From Planococcus beigongshangi (GTDB lineage Bacteria; Bacillota; Bacilli; Bacillales_A; Planococcaceae), in assembly GCF_016820495.1 (NCBI RefSeq), contig NZ_JADHDU010000003.1, forward strand, positions 434,367 to 498,366: DNA of 64,000 bases. Direction: 5' to 3'. Positions 53,212 through 62,257 of the stretch are shown piece after piece. The notes beneath the pieces are model-generated. The model was given only the letters and a program-made list of their open reading frames with translations, was not told the origin of the DNA and made no database searches. Both the position numbers and the translations under genes were made by a program. Position 1 is the first letter of the stretch. The number at the start of each line of letters is the position of its first letter.

Positions 53212-54492
53212 TTAAGATTCCGCTGCCACTTCATCGACCGGCTCATGCGGCACCGGTTCAGGAACCCGTGACAACACGATCAGTCCGATGATGAAGAGGA
53301 TGACGAGGCTGAAAACGCCGAAGCGTGAATCGCCGGTCAGCTGAGCTGTGACAGCCACTAAAATCGGTCCCATGATGGCGGCGAATTTGCCGAATACGTT
53401 ATAGAAACCGAAGAACTCGTTGGAGTTTTCTTTCGGCACGAGCTTGCCGAAGTATGAGCGGCTCAGTGCCTGGATGCCGCCCTGGCTGGAAGCGACCAGC
53501 ATCGCGAGCACCCAGAAATCGAATATGGTTTCCATGAACATTGCATAGATACAGACGACGATGTAGACGCAGATGCCGACATACAGCATCTTTTTGCCGG
53601 TGAAACGATCGGCGAGGCGCCCGTAAAGAAGAGCGAACGGGGCGGCGACGACCTGCGTTGCGAACAGCACGATGAGCAGGCTGGTCGAAGACAGTCCTAA
53701 ATCAGTTCCGTAAGCGGTAGACATCGAGATGATCGTGCCGACTCCGTCAATATAGAAGAAATAAGCGACCAGGAAAATGACGATCGCCCGGTACTGGCCG
53801 ATTTCTTTCATGGTTTTGCCGAGGCGCTTGAAGCTTTGCGCCACTGGATTCGGTTCCCGTTTAATGTAATAGCGCTGATGGACGTGCCGGAACATTGGAA
53901 TCGAGAAGCAGATCCACCAGATGGCCGTGATCAGAAACGCGACGCGGCTGGCGCCGGTGACGGACAATGGGATGATTCCGTTTTGTGCGAGCAGGATGAT
54001 GGCAATTGCAATGATGAATGGAATCGTTGAACCGATATAACCCAGGCCGTAACCGAAAGACGACACGCGGTTCATGCGTTTTTCAGTCGTGACATCGACG
54101 ATGAAGGCGTCGTAGAACAGGTTGGATCCCGTTGCCCCGAGTGCTGCGAATACATAGCAGATGAGCATGAGCAGCCAATTATCGCTTGGCACAAACGCAA
54201 GCATTGCTGTCGACACGGTGCCGAGCAGGAAAAATCCGGTGAAGAATTTCTTTTTCAGGCCTTCATAATCGGCGATCGTTCCCATAATTGGGCCGATCAT
54301 GGCCAGGATGAACGTGAAGATGGCGATTGTATAGCCAAGATAGGCGGTCGAATCGGATAAACTTACGCCGGCGTCCGTCGCCGCGGCTTTGTAATAGAGC
54401 GGAAATACAGCAGTGGTGATGATGATCGAGTAGGCTGAATTTCCCCAGTCGTATAGCGCCCAGCTTTTCTCTGTCTTCGTAAACTTTTTCAT
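53212..54492 (-). CDS. UMF1/Atg22-like MFS transporter (YxiO type)
   Basis: A 426-residue, 12-segment transporter. SWALYDWGNSAYSIIITTAVFP at the N-terminus is the hallmark of the UMF1 family (B. subtilis YxiO, yeast Atg22). Further family parts are FYDAFIVDVTTEKRMNRVSSFGYGLGYIGS and SQGGIQALSRSYFGKLVPKENSNEFFGFYNV. The yeast relative exports amino acids from vacuoles; bacterial substrates are unknown. ATG preceded by AAGGGG. Confidence 0.87.
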   Translation of the reverse strand: MKKFTKTEKSWALYDWGNSAYSIIITTAVFPLYYKAAATDAGVSLSDSTAYLGYTIAIFTFILAMIGPIMGTIADYEGLKKKFFTGFFLLGTVSTAMLAFVPSDNWLLMLICYVFAALGATGSNLFYDAFIVDVTTEKRMNRVSSFGYGLGYIGSTIPFIIAIAIILLAQNGIIPLSVTGASRVAFLITAIWWICFSIPMFRHVHQRYYIKREPNPVAQSFKRLGKTMKEIGQYRAIVIFLVAYFFYIDGVGTIISMSTAYGTDLGLSSTSLLIVLFATQVVAAPFALLYGRLADRFTGKKMLYVGICVYIVVCIYAMFMETIFDFWVLAMLVASSQGGIQALSRSYFGKLVPKENSNEFFGFYNVFGKFAAIMGPILVAVTAQLTGDSRFGVFSLVILFIIGLIVLSRVPEPVPHEPVDEVAAES

Positions 54493-54676
54493 CTATTGAT
54501 TCCCCTTCGAGCATTATAAATTCATTGTACAAGAACTGGCAGGGAAAAAAAGGATTTTTAAAAAAATTACTGAAATTTTACATAATTAGAACCGTGATGG
54601 CAATAAAACACAATCGTTTGAGCCGTCCTGCGAGTTCCGTTAAACTGAGGGAAGACAGCGAAAAGAGGGAAACATT

Positions 54677-55429
54677 TTGAAATTGATTTCATGGAATGTC
54701 AACGGCCTGCGGGCGGTCATGAAGAAAGGGTTCATGGATTTTTTCAAGGCGTCCGATGCCGATATATTTTGCCTGCAGGAGATAAAATTGCAGGAAGGGC
54801 AGATTGAAATGGATCTGCCGGGCTATCATCTTTACTGGAATTATGCGGAGAAGAAAGGCTATTCCGGAACGGCCGTATTCACCAAACAGGAGCCGCTGTC
54901 CGTCCACTACGGCATCGACCATGCTAATCATGCTGCGGAAGGGCGGGCCATCACGCTCGAGTTTGAAGATTTCTACCTGGTGAATGTCTATACGCCAAAT
55001 TCGCAGCACGGTTTACTGAGGCTCGGTTACCGGCTCGAATGGGAAGACGCAGTGCTCGAATACGTAAATCGGCTTGACTCCATTAAACCCGTCATCCTTT
55101 GCGGCGATCTGAATGTGGCCCATCAGGAAATCGATTTGAAGAATCCGAAGGCCAATATGAAAAATTCCGGTTTCACGCCGGAAGAGCGCGGCAAGATGAC
55201 GGACTTCCTGGCAAGCGGATTCACTGATTCGTTCCGCCATTTCCATCCGGAAGTGAGCGGCGCCTATACGTGGTGGTCCTACCGCACCAATTGCCGGCCG
55301 CGGAATATCGGGTGGCGCATAGATTATTTCATCGTCTCCGATCGGCTGGCCCCGAACATGAAGGACGCCGGCATCCATCGATACGTTGAAGGCTCCGACC
55401 ATTGTCCGATTGAACTGGAACTGCATTAG
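54677..55429 (+). CDS. xth: Exodeoxyribonuclease III (AP endonuclease)
   Basis: A 250-residue ExoIII-family enzyme. MKLISWNVNGLRA, CLQEIKLQEGQ with the metal-binding Glu, NVYTPNSQHGL, CGDLNVAHQEIDL, SGAYTWWSYR and GSDHCPIELEL (catalytic His) are all present. It cuts DNA 5' of abasic sites and trims 3' ends in base excision repair. TTG at 54677 is followed by the normal N-terminus; AGAGGG lies upstream. Monocistronic with a strong bidirectional terminator. Confidence 0.92.
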   Translation: MKLISWNVNGLRAVMKKGFMDFFKASDADIFCLQEIKLQEGQIEMDLPGYHLYWNYAEKKGYSGTAVFTKQEPLSVHYGIDHANHAAEGRAITLEFEDFYLVNVYTPNSQHGLLRLGYRLEWEDAVLEYVNRLDSIKPVILCGDLNVAHQEIDLKNPKANMKNSGFTPEERGKMTDFLASGFTDSFRHFHPEVSGAYTWWSYRTNCRPRNIGWRIDYFIVSDRLAPNMKDAGIHRYVEGSDHCPIELELH

Positions 55430-55430
55430 A

Positions 55431-55463
55431 AAAGAGCGCCTGGAGATTTCCAGGCGCTCTTTT
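55431..55463. terminator. Bidirectional terminator after xth
   Basis: AAGAGCGCCTGG and CCAGGCGCTCTT perfect arms with T-runs on both strands. Confidence 0.85.
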
Positions 55464-55479
55464 CATTCGCTTTTCGGAG

Positions 55480-55634
55480 CTTAACTAACGGGCGCCCTCG
55501 CTGTTCTTTGTCCAGACTCCGGCTGCCCAGCTCCTCGATCATAAACCGGCCCGGCTGCCGTGGCAAAGTGCGCCACTCTGCCGTTCCGTCTTATGATTTT
55601 CGTAGCTAAACGGGCGCCCTCGCTTTTCTTTGTC
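55480..55634. repeat. Interspersed repeat family B, copy 2
   Basis: GAGCTTAACTAACGGGCGCC and GTCCAGACTCCGGC at the left, CCGTCTTATG and AGCTAAACGGGCGCCCTCGC at the right, as in copy 1. The last bases abut the 3' end of the TagB-like gene. It lacks the CTGCTTCGTCGCAAAG block. Confidence 0.65.
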
Positions 55635-56817
55635 AAACACCCATGACCCGTTTCGCGAGTCGCTCACAATTGTTCCGGTCGAAATAATCGATGAATTCAG
55701 GTGCTTTCGGGTACCATTCATTGACCGTGATATTGTCATCGATGATTTTCTTCAGATATTGATAAACTTCTTCTATTGAATCCGCTTTATAGCCGTAGAG
55801 ATCCGTATCCAGATTCAAATAGCTTCCGCGTCTCGCCAGATATTCCTCTTTATCGAACATATTGAAGATGATCGGTTTATTGAGATAGAGGAAATCCCAG
55901 GATATGCTGGAGATATCGGTGAGCAGCATATCGTTTTCTACAATCGCATTTTCAATGGAGTAAGTATTGAAATCCTGGAATTCGATGCCGCTCTCGGGGT
56001 GGTCAAGGCCGGTGAAATGCTTTTCGAATTTCCGCATGAACGGATGGAGCGCGACATTCATATGTAGATTGTTGTCGGCAATCAGCTTCCTGATGCCTTC
56101 GTGACTGACCAGTCCGATGGTGTTCTTGAAGTAATCGCTTTCAACGAATTGTGCTTCAGTCAAATCGAAAAGCCACTCGCGCCACGTCATCAACATAAGT
56201 ATTTTTTTGACTTTCGGAGAGGGTTCGTTTGCTTCGAAGCGGTCGAAACGCGGGAAGCCGGTGACGATCAGTTTGTGCTCAGGAATTTTCCATTCATTGA
56301 GCTTCAGTTCTTTTTCGTATTCGGATGCACAATTAAAAAAATCTGTCCGCTCCAATAAGGGGACATCTTCTTTTTGGATGAGTATTTTTTTGAATCCTTC
56401 AATGCCGTGGCTGATATGCGTGATTTTAGTTTTGCGGTTCAGGTATAAAAACTTGTCGACCGACGGGGCAATATCGTACATCAGCGAATGACCGTGGAAT
56501 GTATAATCAGCTTTGAAGAACAGCAGATAATTACGGAAACTTCCGAGGGCGACTGCATTCGGAAGCTGTCTGCCTTCCGCAGTCGATTTCTTCGGGTCGT
56601 AGAGCCAGTGGATCGCCAATTTATCCATGTGGTTTTCAATCAGGTATTTATGGAAGACGGATGCATTATCTTCATATTTTTCACCAAGATTGCCGCCGAC
56701 CAGTACGATTTTCTTGTCCTTATTGGGGTTCAGGAAAGAAAGTAAGTACGCCGCGGAAACTTTCAAAAATACTTTCAGGGGATCGAATCGCCCTTTTTCT
56801 TTTAACTCGACACTCAT
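55633..56817 (-). CDS. CDP-glycerol glycerophosphotransferase family protein (TagB/TagF-like)
   Basis: A 394-residue member of the glycerophosphotransferase family that adds glycerol-phosphate to teichoic acid primers or chains. Family parts seen are KIVLVGGNLGEKYEDNASVFHKYLIEN, the nucleotide-site segment FDRFE, LHPFMRKF with the catalytic-type His, and DMLLTDISSISWDFLYLNKPIIFNMFD. The conserved SYR/SSI-type end is present. It acts at the inner face of the membrane. Standing alone, it is more likely a modifying or capsule-like enzyme than a core tag gene. ATG with AGGG upstream. Confidence 0.82.
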   Translation of the reverse strand: MSVELKEKGRFDPLKVFLKVSAAYLLSFLNPNKDKKIVLVGGNLGEKYEDNASVFHKYLIENHMDKLAIHWLYDPKKSTAEGRQLPNAVALGSFRNYLLFFKADYTFHGHSLMYDIAPSVDKFLYLNRKTKITHISHGIEGFKKILIQKEDVPLLERTDFFNCASEYEKELKLNEWKIPEHKLIVTGFPRFDRFEANEPSPKVKKILMLMTWREWLFDLTEAQFVESDYFKNTIGLVSHEGIRKLIADNNLHMNVALHPFMRKFEKHFTGLDHPESGIEFQDFNTYSIENAIVENDMLLTDISSISWDFLYLNKPIIFNMFDKEEYLARRGSYLNLDTDLYGYKADSIEEVYQYLKKIIDDNITVNEWYPKAPEFIDYFDRNNCERLAKRVMGV

Positions 56818-56918
56818 GTTCAGCCCTGCTTTCTAAAGATTGTTCTGATACTGATTTTTCCATACTGGTGTCACTTTGTCCAACTGCAGACAATTTTTCG
56901 CTTTCCAAAGGAATAAAG

Positions 56919-56944
56919 GTTTAATTGTCCGGGGAAATGGGAAG
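56919..56944 (+). promoter_or_regulatory. Candidate sigma-B promoter of the catalase gene
   Basis: GTTTAA (56919-56924), 14 bp, GGGAAG (56939-56944), a good sigma-B-type match 38 bp before the ATG. Stationary-phase catalases of Bacillus are sigma-B dependent. No PerR box was seen. Confidence 0.6.
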
Positions 56945-56982
56945 ATTATAAGGTGATACAAGAATGAGAAGGAGGATTCAGT

Positions 56983-58605
56983 ATGAAGGAAAACAATGAA
57001 GAATTGCACCGGAAAATGGGAACGGGAGAAGATGAAGAAACTCTGACGACCCGGCAAGGCCATCCGGTAAAAGACAATCAGAATATACGGACTGTGGGCA
57101 ACAGAGGTCCGGCTACATTGGAAAACTATCATTTCATAGAAAAAATCTCTCATTTCGACCGTGAAGAAATTCCTGAGCGGATTGTTCATGCCCGTGGAAC
57201 AGGGGCTTTCGGCTATTTCGAAACTTATGGCAAAGTCGGCGATGAGCCGGTGGAAAAATATACACGTGCCAAAGTATTTTCAGGCGCAGGCAAACAGACG
57301 CCTTTGATGGTGCGCTTTTCGACAGTGGCGGGATCACGTCATTCTTCGGAAACGGACCGGGATCCGCGCGGTTTTGCAGTTAAGATGTACACAGAAGACG
57401 GCAACTGGGATTTGGTCGGGAACAACCTTAAAATTTTCTTTATCCGCGATGCGATGAAATTCCCGGATATGATCCATGCTTTTAAAACAGATCCGGCTTC
57501 GAACATTGCCAATCCGGAGCGCATGTTTGACTTTGTAGCGCGTACACCGGAAGCGACCCATATGATCACTTTCCTGTTTTCTCCGTGGGGCATCCCTGCG
57601 ACTTACCGCCACATGCAGGGGTCCGGCGTAAATACTTATAAATGGGTCAATGAACAAGGGGAAGCGGTCCTCGTCAAATACCACTGGGAGCCGAAACAGG
57701 GCATCCGTAATCTGACGCAGAAGGAAGCCAGTGAAATCCAGGCTCAAAACGTCGGACATGCGACGCAGGACCTTTATGAAGCGATAGAAAGAGGCGATTA
57801 CCCGGAATGGGAATTATTCGTTCAGATCATGAGCGATGATGAACATACGGAACTCGATTTCGATCCGCTTGATGATACAAAATTATGGCCACAGGATAAA
57901 TTCCCATTCCTGCCTGTCGGTAAAATGGTATTGAACCGTAACCCGGTCGATCACCATGCTGAAATCGAGCAGGCAGCATTCGGAACTGGGGTCCTTGTCG
58001 ATGGTTTGGACTTCTCTGACGATAAAATGCTGCAGGGCCGCACATTCTCTTATTCGGATACACAGCGTTACCGTTTGGGTGCCAACTACCTTAAACTTCC
58101 GGTCAACGCACCGAAGAAACGTGTTGCAACCAACCAGCAGCGCGGTCAGATGGATGTCAAGAACCCGCATGAAAATCCGTCGAATCCGTCGATCAACTAT
58201 GAGCCATCAGTTCTTGGCGGCTACAAGGAAGCGGATAAAACCGGCACACCTGATCATGAGCCGGCTTATAACGACCGCCTGATGAAAGCGCCGATCGACC
58301 GCACGAACAATTACGGACAAGCTGGTGAAACTTACCGCAGCTTCGAAGATTGGGAACGTGACGAACTGATCAATAATCTGGGCGATGCATTATCCGTTTG
58401 CGATCCGCGCATCCAGGAAGAAATGATCCATCACTTCACACAAGCGGACGAAGATTATGGCCGTCGTGTACGTGAGAATATGGAAGAAAAACTGAAAGCA
58501 ATGAAAGAAACCGAAGGCGCTGAACCGAAATTGATGGGTCAGCCGGCTTCGAACAAAATGGCGCAGGGTGCCGCAAGCAAAGGGCACGAAGCCGATCCAT
58601 ATTGA
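56983..58605 (+). CDS. Heme catalase (clade 3 type)
   Basis: A 540-residue monofunctional catalase. Catalytic His lies in [15 protein letters not shown], the Asn in [17 protein letters not shown], and the proximal Tyr heme ligand in [42 protein letters not shown] is complete. It breaks down hydrogen peroxide in the cytosol. The length exceeds typical 480-residue small-subunit clade 3 enzymes because of a longer N-terminus and a polar C-terminal tail ([20 protein letters not shown]). ATG with AGAAGGAGG. Confidence 0.92.
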   Translation: MKENNEELHRKMGTGEDEETLTTRQGHPVKDNQNIRTVGNRGPATLENYHFIEKISHFDREEIPERIVHARGTGAFGYFETYGKVGDEPVEKYTRAKVFSGAGKQTPLMVRFSTVAGSRHSSETDRDPRGFAVKMYTEDGNWDLVGNNLKIFFIRDAMKFPDMIHAFKTDPASNIANPERMFDFVARTPEATHMITFLFSPWGIPATYRHMQGSGVNTYKWVNEQGEAVLVKYHWEPKQGIRNLTQKEASEIQAQNVGHATQDLYEAIERGDYPEWELFVQIMSDDEHTELDFDPLDDTKLWPQDKFPFLPVGKMVLNRNPVDHHAEIEQAAFGTGVLVDGLDFSDDKMLQGRTFSYSDTQRYRLGANYLKLPVNAPKKRVATNQQRGQMDVKNPHENPSNPSINYEPSVLGGYKEADKTGTPDHEPAYNDRLMKAPIDRTNNYGQAGETYRSFEDWERDELINNLGDALSVCDPRIQEEMIHHFTQADEDYGRRVRENMEEKLKAMKETEGAEPKLMGQPASNKMAQGAASKGHEADPY

Positions 58606-58610
58606 TAAAC

Positions 58611-58654
58611 AAAAAAATCCGGCAAGCCGTTTCGACGGTTTGCCGGATTTTTTT
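58611..58654 (+). terminator. Intrinsic terminator of the catalase gene
   Basis: AATCCGGCAAGCCGT and ACGGTTTGCCGGATT arms then seven T. Confidence 0.87.
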
Positions 58655-58667
58655 ATGCAGATTTTTC

Positions 58668-58866
58668 GCTTTTCGGTGTCCAGACTCTAGCGGCCCAGCT
58701 TCTCGGACATAAGCCAGTCTGTGCCACTAGGTGAATCTTTAAGAAAACCCCTTTGCTCCACCAGCGCTTCGCGCTTCGTCGCAAATAGATATCCCAAATG
58801 GAATTTGGGATATCTGTTTGCTGATCCGTCTTATGCCTGTCGAAGCTAAACGGGCACTATCGCTTT
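58668..58866. repeat. Interspersed repeat family B, copy 3
   Basis: GTGTCCAGACTC, GCGGCCCAGCTTCTCGG and ACATAAGCC at the left, CCGTCTTATGCC and AGCTAAACGGGC at the right. It holds GCGCTTCGTCGCAAA (58771-58785) and then its own 13-bp perfect hairpin AGATATCCCAAAT/ATTTGGGATATCT (58787-58815). Confidence 0.7.
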
Positions 58867-58868
58867 TC

Positions 58869-59555
58869 CTATTTAAAATCCAAAGACGAATGGTTCACCC
58901 CGAAAACATTCTCGACATCGATGAGAAAGGCGATACCGCGACCGGGTGCGTTCAAATCCACTGCCTGTTCAATATTGCCGACCACTTTTTCGGTATAGCT
59001 GGAAGGCACGAGAGTTAAAATGACGTCTTTTTCGGGATCGATGGTGAAATTCATGAAAGTGCGCTGTTCATTGACCCCTGTACCACGGCCATTCAAGATT
59101 GTGCCGCCTTCAGCGCCGGCATCTGCCGCTGCTTTAATCACTTTTTGTGAATCTCCGCTATTGACGATGGTAACGATCAATTGAAAGTCTTCATAACCCT
59201 TTTTCATGTCATTTTCCCCTTTCAGAAGGCCGGTTTTATCTTTTAAATGCGGGACACCCAGGAGCTTGTCCAGATGAATCGTAAAACCGAGGCCATAGCC
59301 CGGTTTTCCCAGTTTGCCCGCTTCATTGACCGCGGTGGCAATCGCTTTTTCGTTCGTGCCGTCCACAGCGATGAAAATGACATCTTTTTCATGGGTAGCA
59401 GGCAGACCAAAAAAAGTAGGTCTTTCGTTTCTGCCGACTCCTTCCCCGTATACAGTAGTAGCGCCGTCTGCTCCAGCCTTTTTTGCGGCTGCTATAACAT
59501 GGCGGGAATGTCCCCGTTTAACAATAGCAATCATCAGTCTGTGATTAAGCGTCAT
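58869..59555 (-). CDS. Tandem PII-like signalling protein
   Basis: A 228-residue protein of two PII/GlnB-like domains (about 1-110 and 122-225). Each starts with a beta strand (RLMIAIVKRGHSRHVIAAAKKAGADGATT; QLIVTIVNSGDSQKVIKAAADAGAEGGT, quoted in part) followed by a G-rich loop (YGEGVGRNE; NGRGTGVNE) in the T-loop position. The GlnB uridylylation Tyr is absent. PII domains bind nucleotides and gate transporters or enzymes. The gene overlaps the DUF1538 gene upstream by 11 bp, so it probably controls that membrane complex. Confidence 0.78.
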   Translation of the reverse strand: MTLNHRLMIAIVKRGHSRHVIAAAKKAGADGATTVYGEGVGRNERPTFFGLPATHEKDVIFIAVDGTNEKAIATAVNEAGKLGKPGYGLGFTIHLDKLLGVPHLKDKTGLLKGENDMKKGYEDFQLIVTIVNSGDSQKVIKAAADAGAEGGTILNGRGTGVNEQRTFMNFTIDPEKDVILTLVPSSYTEKVVGNIEQAVDLNAPGRGIAFLIDVENVFGVNHSSLDFK

Positions 59556-60282
59556 TGGATTCTGCCCCTCCTTTTTTCGCGAAAATCAATCCAAGGATCA
59601 GCACGGCAATGATAGGTGCCATGGCTACGATGGCAATCATGCCAAAGCCTTCTGTTAATGGGTCTCTGCCTTCTGTAACAGAAGCAATTCCTACAGCGAC
59701 AGAGACGATGAAGGTGACGGTCATGGGGCCAGTCGCAACTCCACCCGAATCAAATGCGATGCCGACGAATATTTTATTGGAGAAAAAAAGAAGAACCAGG
59801 ATAACAAGATATCCGGGAATTATAAAAAACCAGAGAGAAAACCCTGATAGGATCCGGAACATGGCTAGCGCTATGGAAACGCCGACTCCAGTCGATAACG
59901 TATAAAGCATCAATTTTTCTGAGATGAAGCCGCCGGTTGCTTTATCTACTTCCGCATTCATGACACTTACGGCAGGTTCCGCGAAAGTGGCGACAAACCC
60001 AAGTACAAAACCTATTGGGATAAGGATCCACGTATAGGATAATTCCCCGAGTGATTTCCCCATGATTTCCCCGACAGGCATAAAACCGATATGAACCCCT
60101 TGAAGGAAAAAGGATAATCCAAAAAATGTAAGTATGAAACCATAGATGATACGCAATACTTGCTTGAAAGGAAGCTTTAACATGAATACTTGGAAAACAG
60201 TGAAAAAGAGAAATAAGGGAATGAGCGCAATGCCGATTTCCAATAATAAGGTGGGGAAACCTTCAAAAACATGGAGGTTCAT
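59545..60282 (-). CDS. DUF1538 membrane protein, half 1
   Basis: A 245-residue membrane protein with about seven segments. Motifs are GFVATFAEPAVSVMNAEVDKATGG and AFDSGGVATGPMTVTFIVSVAVG, which recur in the next gene. DUF1538 proteins of other bacteria often contain two such halves in one chain, so the pair here probably forms a heterodimer. The glycine- and acid-rich re-entrant-like motifs suggest ion transport. Its ATG overlaps the upstream stop by 4 bp (ATGA). Confidence 0.75.
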   Translation of the reverse strand: MNLHVFEGFPTLLLEIGIALIPLFLFFTVFQVFMLKLPFKQVLRIIYGFILTFFGLSFFLQGVHIGFMPVGEIMGKSLGELSYTWILIPIGFVLGFVATFAEPAVSVMNAEVDKATGGFISEKLMLYTLSTGVGVSIALAMFRILSGFSLWFFIIPGYLVILVLLFFSNKIFVGIAFDSGGVATGPMTVTFIVSVAVGIASVTEGRDPLTEGFGMIAIVAMAPIIAVLILGLIFAKKGGAESNDA

Positions 60283-60974
60283 CTGAACAGCACCCCCAGG
60301 ATCATGATGGCAAAAATCGGTCCTACTGAAGCCAGTCCGATCAGTCCGAAGCCTTCACCTGAACGGGTTGAATTCTTTCTAAGGGAAGAGGCGATGCCGA
60401 TTCCGAGCGCTAATACAAAAGGTACAGCCATGGGTCCGGTCGTCACACCGCCTGCATCAAACGCAATCGGCATGAAATCTTCAGGAACAAATATTGAAAG
60501 AAGAAAAATAAGTGAATAACTGCCTATCATCATGGCGTGTATAGGAATTGAAAAAATGATTCTGATAAGGGCGAGTGCCACGAAGATGGCAAGTCCAAGT
60601 GAGACTGTAAATACAAGGATCCCTGAAGGAATTTCACCACCGGAAACCAGATCGATCTGCCTGGCCAGGACCCGCAGATCCGGTTCAGCTACTGTAGCTG
60701 AAAAGCCGAGAAAAAATCCGGTGAGAACGATCAGCATAGGCTTTTTGGTTTTCGGCAGCGTTTTCCCGATCAGTTCACCAACCGGGAGCAAACCGGCATT
60801 CACGCCAAGCAGGAACAAAAAGAAACCGATACTGACGAATAAAGCACCTATAAGAAATTGAAGAATCGATTCCAGCGGCAGTCGGATCAATGCAATCTGT
60901 ATTATGAGAACCACAATAGTGACTGGGAGAATGGCAGCGGCAACTTCTTTGAAAGTTTCTCTCACATTTTCCAT
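60279..60974 (-). CDS. DUF1538 membrane protein, half 2
   Basis: A 231-residue partner of the 59545 protein with the same motif pair: GFSATVAEPDLRVLARQIDLVSGG and AFDAGGVTTGPMAVPFVLALGIG. About seven membrane segments. It is the first gene of the three-gene minus-strand unit (ATG with AAGGAG upstream), followed by half 1 and the tandem PII protein. Substrate unknown; the mrp antiporter genes next to it make a cation theme possible but this is only proximity. Confidence 0.75.
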   Translation of the reverse strand: MENVRETFKEVAAAILPVTIVVLIIQIALIRLPLESILQFLIGALFVSIGFFLFLLGVNAGLLPVGELIGKTLPKTKKPMLIVLTGFFLGFSATVAEPDLRVLARQIDLVSGGEIPSGILVFTVSLGLAIFVALALIRIIFSIPIHAMMIGSYSLIFLLSIFVPEDFMPIAFDAGGVTTGPMAVPFVLALGIGIASSLRKNSTRSGEGFGLIGLASVGPIFAIMILGVLFR

Positions 60975-61038
60975 AATTTCTCCTTTCAGAATATTGAGAC
61001 TAATCTTATTCTAGCTGAAAAATTACCTGAATACTAAC

Positions 61039-61069
61039 AAAAAACCAGCCGCTCATTTTCGCGGCTGGT
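61039..61069 (-). terminator. Terminator at the end of the mrp operon
   Basis: ACCAGCCGC-x7-GCGGCTGGT overlaps the mrpG stop; T-run on the minus strand. Confidence 0.8.
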
Positions 61070-61469
61070 CTGGATCGGTATCATCTTCTGTTAGGTCATC
61101 AAGCATATCATCCATTTTTTCTTCTGTTTTCCTTAAAACTTCCTCCAATGCATCTTCAGTCGAAGAGTCTGCAAGTTTTACGCGGGAGCGGTAGGCCGCT
61201 CTCGTAATCAAATGGCCTGCAACCGGTGCCGTCAGGAAAACAAACGTAATCCCCAGCAGGAGGCGGACACTGATGAAATTCTCGGATGCCCAGAAGTAGA
61301 TGAAAGTTCCGGACAGCGATAACAGTACGGCGAGTGTCGAGCTTTTCGTAGCTGCGTGGGAACGTGTATAGACGTCCGGCAGCCGCAAGATGCCAAAGGC
61401 ACTGATGACAGCCATGATACCGCCGAGCAGGATGAGGAGGACTCCGGCGTATTCAACGATCTGGATCAT
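61053..61469 (-). CDS. mrpG: Na+/H+ antiporter subunit G
   Basis: About 138 residues from ATG 61469 (GGAGAG upstream, inside mrpF). The first 85 residues carry three membrane segments with the MrpG pattern LPDVYTRSHAATKSSTLAVLL. The C-terminal 45 residues are strongly acidic (EEVLRKTEEKMDDMLDDLTEDDTDPDQ), longer than in B. subtilis MrpG. It is part of the seven-subunit Mrp complex that exchanges cytoplasmic Na+ for protons. Overlaps mrpF by 17 bp. Confidence 0.88.
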   Translation of the reverse strand: MIQIVEYAGVLLILLGGIMAVISAFGILRLPDVYTRSHAATKSSTLAVLLSLSGTFIYFWASENFISVRLLLGITFVFLTAPVAGHLITRAAYRSRVKLADSSTEDALEEVLRKTEEKMDDMLDDLTEDDTDPDQPRK

Positions 61470-61737
61470 GTTCGACAATCTCTCCTCTCTCAACAAAGCG
61501 GGCTAGGGCAATTGTACTGATGAAGGCGAGAATCCCGACGATCAGTATGACCTCCAGGAAAGCGTGGGTACCGAGGGCAACGGAAAAGACGGCCACTGCG
61601 GAAATCAGGTTGACGCCGATCATATCGAGCGCCACTACACGGTCTGGCATGGAGGGGCCTCTGATAATGCGGTACAGTGCGAGAAGTATGGCAATGATAT
61701 AAAGGGACAAAGAGATGGCCAATATCGTCTGGATCAA
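61453..61737 (-). CDS. mrpF: Na+/H+ antiporter subunit F
   Basis: A 94-residue, three-segment MrpF subunit with RIIRGPSMPDRVVALDMIGVNLI. The start is TTG 61737, overlapping the mrpE stop (TTGA) with GAGGTG upstream. The conserved Asp in the second half of the membrane region (VALDM) is present. Functions only within the Mrp complex. Confidence 0.88.
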   Translation of the reverse strand: MIQTILAISLSLYIIAILLALYRIIRGPSMPDRVVALDMIGVNLISAVAVFSVALGTHAFLEVILIVGILAFISTIALARFVERGEIVEHDPDR

Positions 61738-62219
61738 TTTCTCGTCACCTCCATAATTGCTTTCTCAAAAGTTTTAATGGAACGAAGAAGGGCTTCTCTG
61801 GATTCTTCGACATCCATTGCGTGGATATAAAAAATTTTGCCGTCTGGTGAGACTTCCATTACGACCGACCCTGGCGTCAATGTCAGCAGCAAGGCCAGAG
61901 TCGTCAGCTCATAATCGCCTTCCATATTATGTTCGTAAGTGATGATCCCCGGCTTGATATTCAGCTTGGGGCTCAGGATTTGCTTCAGGATCAGAATGCT
62001 CGATTGGAACAGTTCGGATATGAAGATCAGAAGCAGCTTGATTGCCGAATAAACCCTGAGCAGGTAGAACTGGGAACCGAAAAAGCGCTGCATTATCAGA
62101 ACGATTCCGATACCGATCAGATAACCTGTTATAAACGTCGATAAATAGAAAGCTTCTTCATCCATGAGCAGCGTCCATAGAAAGGCGATCGTGATATTTA
62201 TCAGAAATTGGGCCGGCAT
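61734..62219 (-). CDS. mrpE: Na+/H+ antiporter subunit E
   Basis: A 161-residue MrpE with N-terminal membrane segments and a cytosolic C-terminal part (LTLTPGSVVMEVSPDGKIFYIHAMDV). ATG with AGGAGTGAC upstream. It is separated from mrpD by 221 bp containing a family A repeat, whereas mrp genes normally abut. Whether mrpEFG are still read through from mrpD or have their own promoter is open. Confidence 0.88.
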   Translation of the reverse strand: MPAQFLINITIAFLWTLLMDEEAFYLSTFITGYLIGIGIVLIMQRFFGSQFYLLRVYSAIKLLLIFISELFQSSILILKQILSPKLNIKPGIITYEHNMEGDYELTTLALLLTLTPGSVVMEVSPDGKIFYIHAMDVEESREALLRSIKTFEKAIMEVTRN

Positions 62220-62257
62220 TCGCAGTCACTCCTTTCAATTATATAAGTCGAACTAAA

